Positions 32,395 through 32,890 of a stretch of 32,890 nt of DNA are shown here, piece by piece. Where the stretch lies: contig DASTZF010000128.1 of the NCBI GenBank assembly GCA_035764445.1, positions 1 to 32,890 on the forward strand, given 5' to 3'. Made by a program: the position numbers and the translations under genes. Below the pieces are notes generated by a model. That model was not told the origin of the DNA, searched no databases, and saw only the letters and a program-made list of their open reading frames with translations. Position 1 is the stretch's first letter. Every line of letters starts with the position of its first letter. Origin of the DNA: JAEUPI01 sp035764445. GTDB lineage: Bacteria > Pseudomonadota > Gammaproteobacteria > Burkholderiales > Burkholderiaceae_C.

Positions 32395-32667
32395 ATGGAT
32401 TCCGCGCTCGACCCCGTCGCGCTGAACCGGCTGAAGTGGCGCTGCCGTCGCGGGCTGCTCGAGAACGATCTGCTGATCGAGCGCTTCTTCGCCCGGCACG
32501 GTTCGTGCATCACGCAGCGCCAGGCTGACGGCCTGAGCGCCCTGATGGAGCTGCCCGACAACGACCTGCTCGACCTGCTGCTGGCGCGCCGCGAGCCGGC
32601 TGGCAACCTCGACCGCCCCGCGGTGCGCGAGGTGCTGGCGCAGATGCGGCCGCGTGCACCGGCGTAG
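32395..32667 (+). CDS. sdhE: FAD assembly factor SdhE (CptB-like)
   Basis: 90 residues, the usual size. SdhE helps attach FAD covalently to SdhA. The key RGxxE motif is present as R19-G20-L21-L22-E23 in 'LKWRCRRGLLENDLLIERFF', followed by the family pattern 'LMELPDNDLLDLLLARR'. The ATG at 32395 is used; an in-frame GTG at 32377 would add six residues. It follows sdhB by 21 bases and precedes gltA by 29 bases in the same operon. Confidence 0.93.
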   Translation: MDSALDPVALNRLKWRCRRGLLENDLLIERFFARHGSCITQRQADGLSALMELPDNDLLDLLLARREPAGNLDRPAVREVLAQMRPRAPA

Positions 32668-32696
32668 AGTACCGAACAAGCCAACAAGGAACCGCC

Positions 32697-32890
32697 ATGA
32701 TGACCCCGTCACACGTCAAAGCCACCCTGTCGTTCTCCGACGGCAGTCCAGCGATGGAATTGCCGATCTACAAGGGCAGCGTCGGCCCGGACGTGCTCGA
32801 CATCCGCAAGCTGTACGCGCAGACGGGCAAGTTCACCTACGACCCCGGATTCCTGTCGACCGCGTCGTGCAACTCGACCATCACCTACAT
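32697..32890 (+). CDS. gltA: Citrate synthase, N-terminal part (cut by window edge)
   Basis: The first 64 codons of a type II citrate synthase: 'MMTPSHVKATLSFSDGSPAM', 'ELPIYKGSVGPDVLDIRKLY', 'TGKFTYDPGFLSTASCNSTI'. These match the N-terminal domain of hexameric proteobacterial GltA; the catalytic His and Asp lie beyond the window. A ribosome site AAGGA precedes two tandem ATG codons (32697 and 32700). The first gives the better spacing. Last visible gene of the sdhCDABE-gltA operon. Confidence 0.95.
   Translation, partial: MMTPSHVKATLSFSDGSPAMELPIYKGSVGPDVLDIRKLYAQTGKFTYDPGFLSTASCNSTITY

Noticed and set aside
1..32890. CRISPR arrays, tRNA/rRNA genes, insertion sequences, prophage genes, defence systems.
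   Set aside because: Looked for direct repeats, clover-leaf ends, transposase or integrase motifs and known defence motifs; none seen. The accessory-looking regions are explained by deletions rather than by mobile elements.

Overview
The window is GC-rich, densely packed bacterial chromosome. The block mdh / gntR / sdhC-sdhD-sdhA-sdhB-sdhE-gltA with acnB nearby is the usual arrangement in Burkholderiales (Betaproteobacteria). The protein style (type IV pilin PilE-like and FimT-like proteins, an AmpG-like permease, an acetolactate-synthase-like TPP enzyme, a GntR/UTRA regulator next to sdhC) fits the Rubrivivax/Leptothrix/Methylibium side of that order. No tRNA, rRNA, CRISPR array, insertion sequence or phage gene was found.

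Layout. (1) 1-6.8 kb: metabolic and accessory genes, nearly all on the minus strand: a cut-off class IV aminotransferase, a stand-alone MHYT membrane sensor, a divergent QueA paralogue translationally coupled to a short-chain dehydrogenase, a divergently transcribed XRE-cupin regulator, a GlcG/HbpS-type protein, a thiolase-like protein and an acetamidase/formamidase. (2) 6.8-13.7 kb: a graveyard of motility genes. Only 3' ends remain of fliR, a ycgR-type flagellar brake, a chemotaxis receptor, probably flgN, and flgL. Intact genes lie among them: two pilin-like genes, a JmjC/cupin-8 protein, a two-PAS histidine kinase and a glycosyltransferase sitting exactly between the flgN-like and flgL stumps. 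(3) 13.8-18.2 kb: a plus-strand signalling operon of an EAL-like/HDOD protein, an Hpt protein and a receiver-PAS-GGDEF-EAL protein, followed by a 5'-truncated GGDEF gene. (4) 18.2-21.5 kb: an AmpG-like permease converging on a TPP-dependent decarboxylase/synthase. (5) 21.6-32.9 kb: the citric-acid-cycle region. acnB has a perfect 20-bp palindrome in its leader. Upstream of it lie a 44-residue membrane microprotein gene, two related secreted proteins of unknown function, a CitE-like lyase and mdh. Divergent from mdh are the GntR regulator and the sdhCDABE-gltA operon, which runs off the end.

How the parts fit. Region 5 encodes four consecutive or near-consecutive cycle enzymes (citrate synthase, aconitase, succinate dehydrogenase, malate dehydrogenase), a CoA-ester lyase and a regulator that may control them. 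Regions 2 and 3 read best as a lineage that lost its flagellum by large deletions while keeping phosphorelay and cyclic-di-GMP proteins that probably once neighboured the flagellar genes.

The least explained content is the flagellar deletion scars and the glycosyltransferase in one of them, the QueA-paralogue/SDR/XRE-cupin module, the two secreted paralogues next to the cycle genes, the 44-residue membrane protein and the acnB palindrome. Identifications rest on reading motifs and remembered family patterns; no database search was run.
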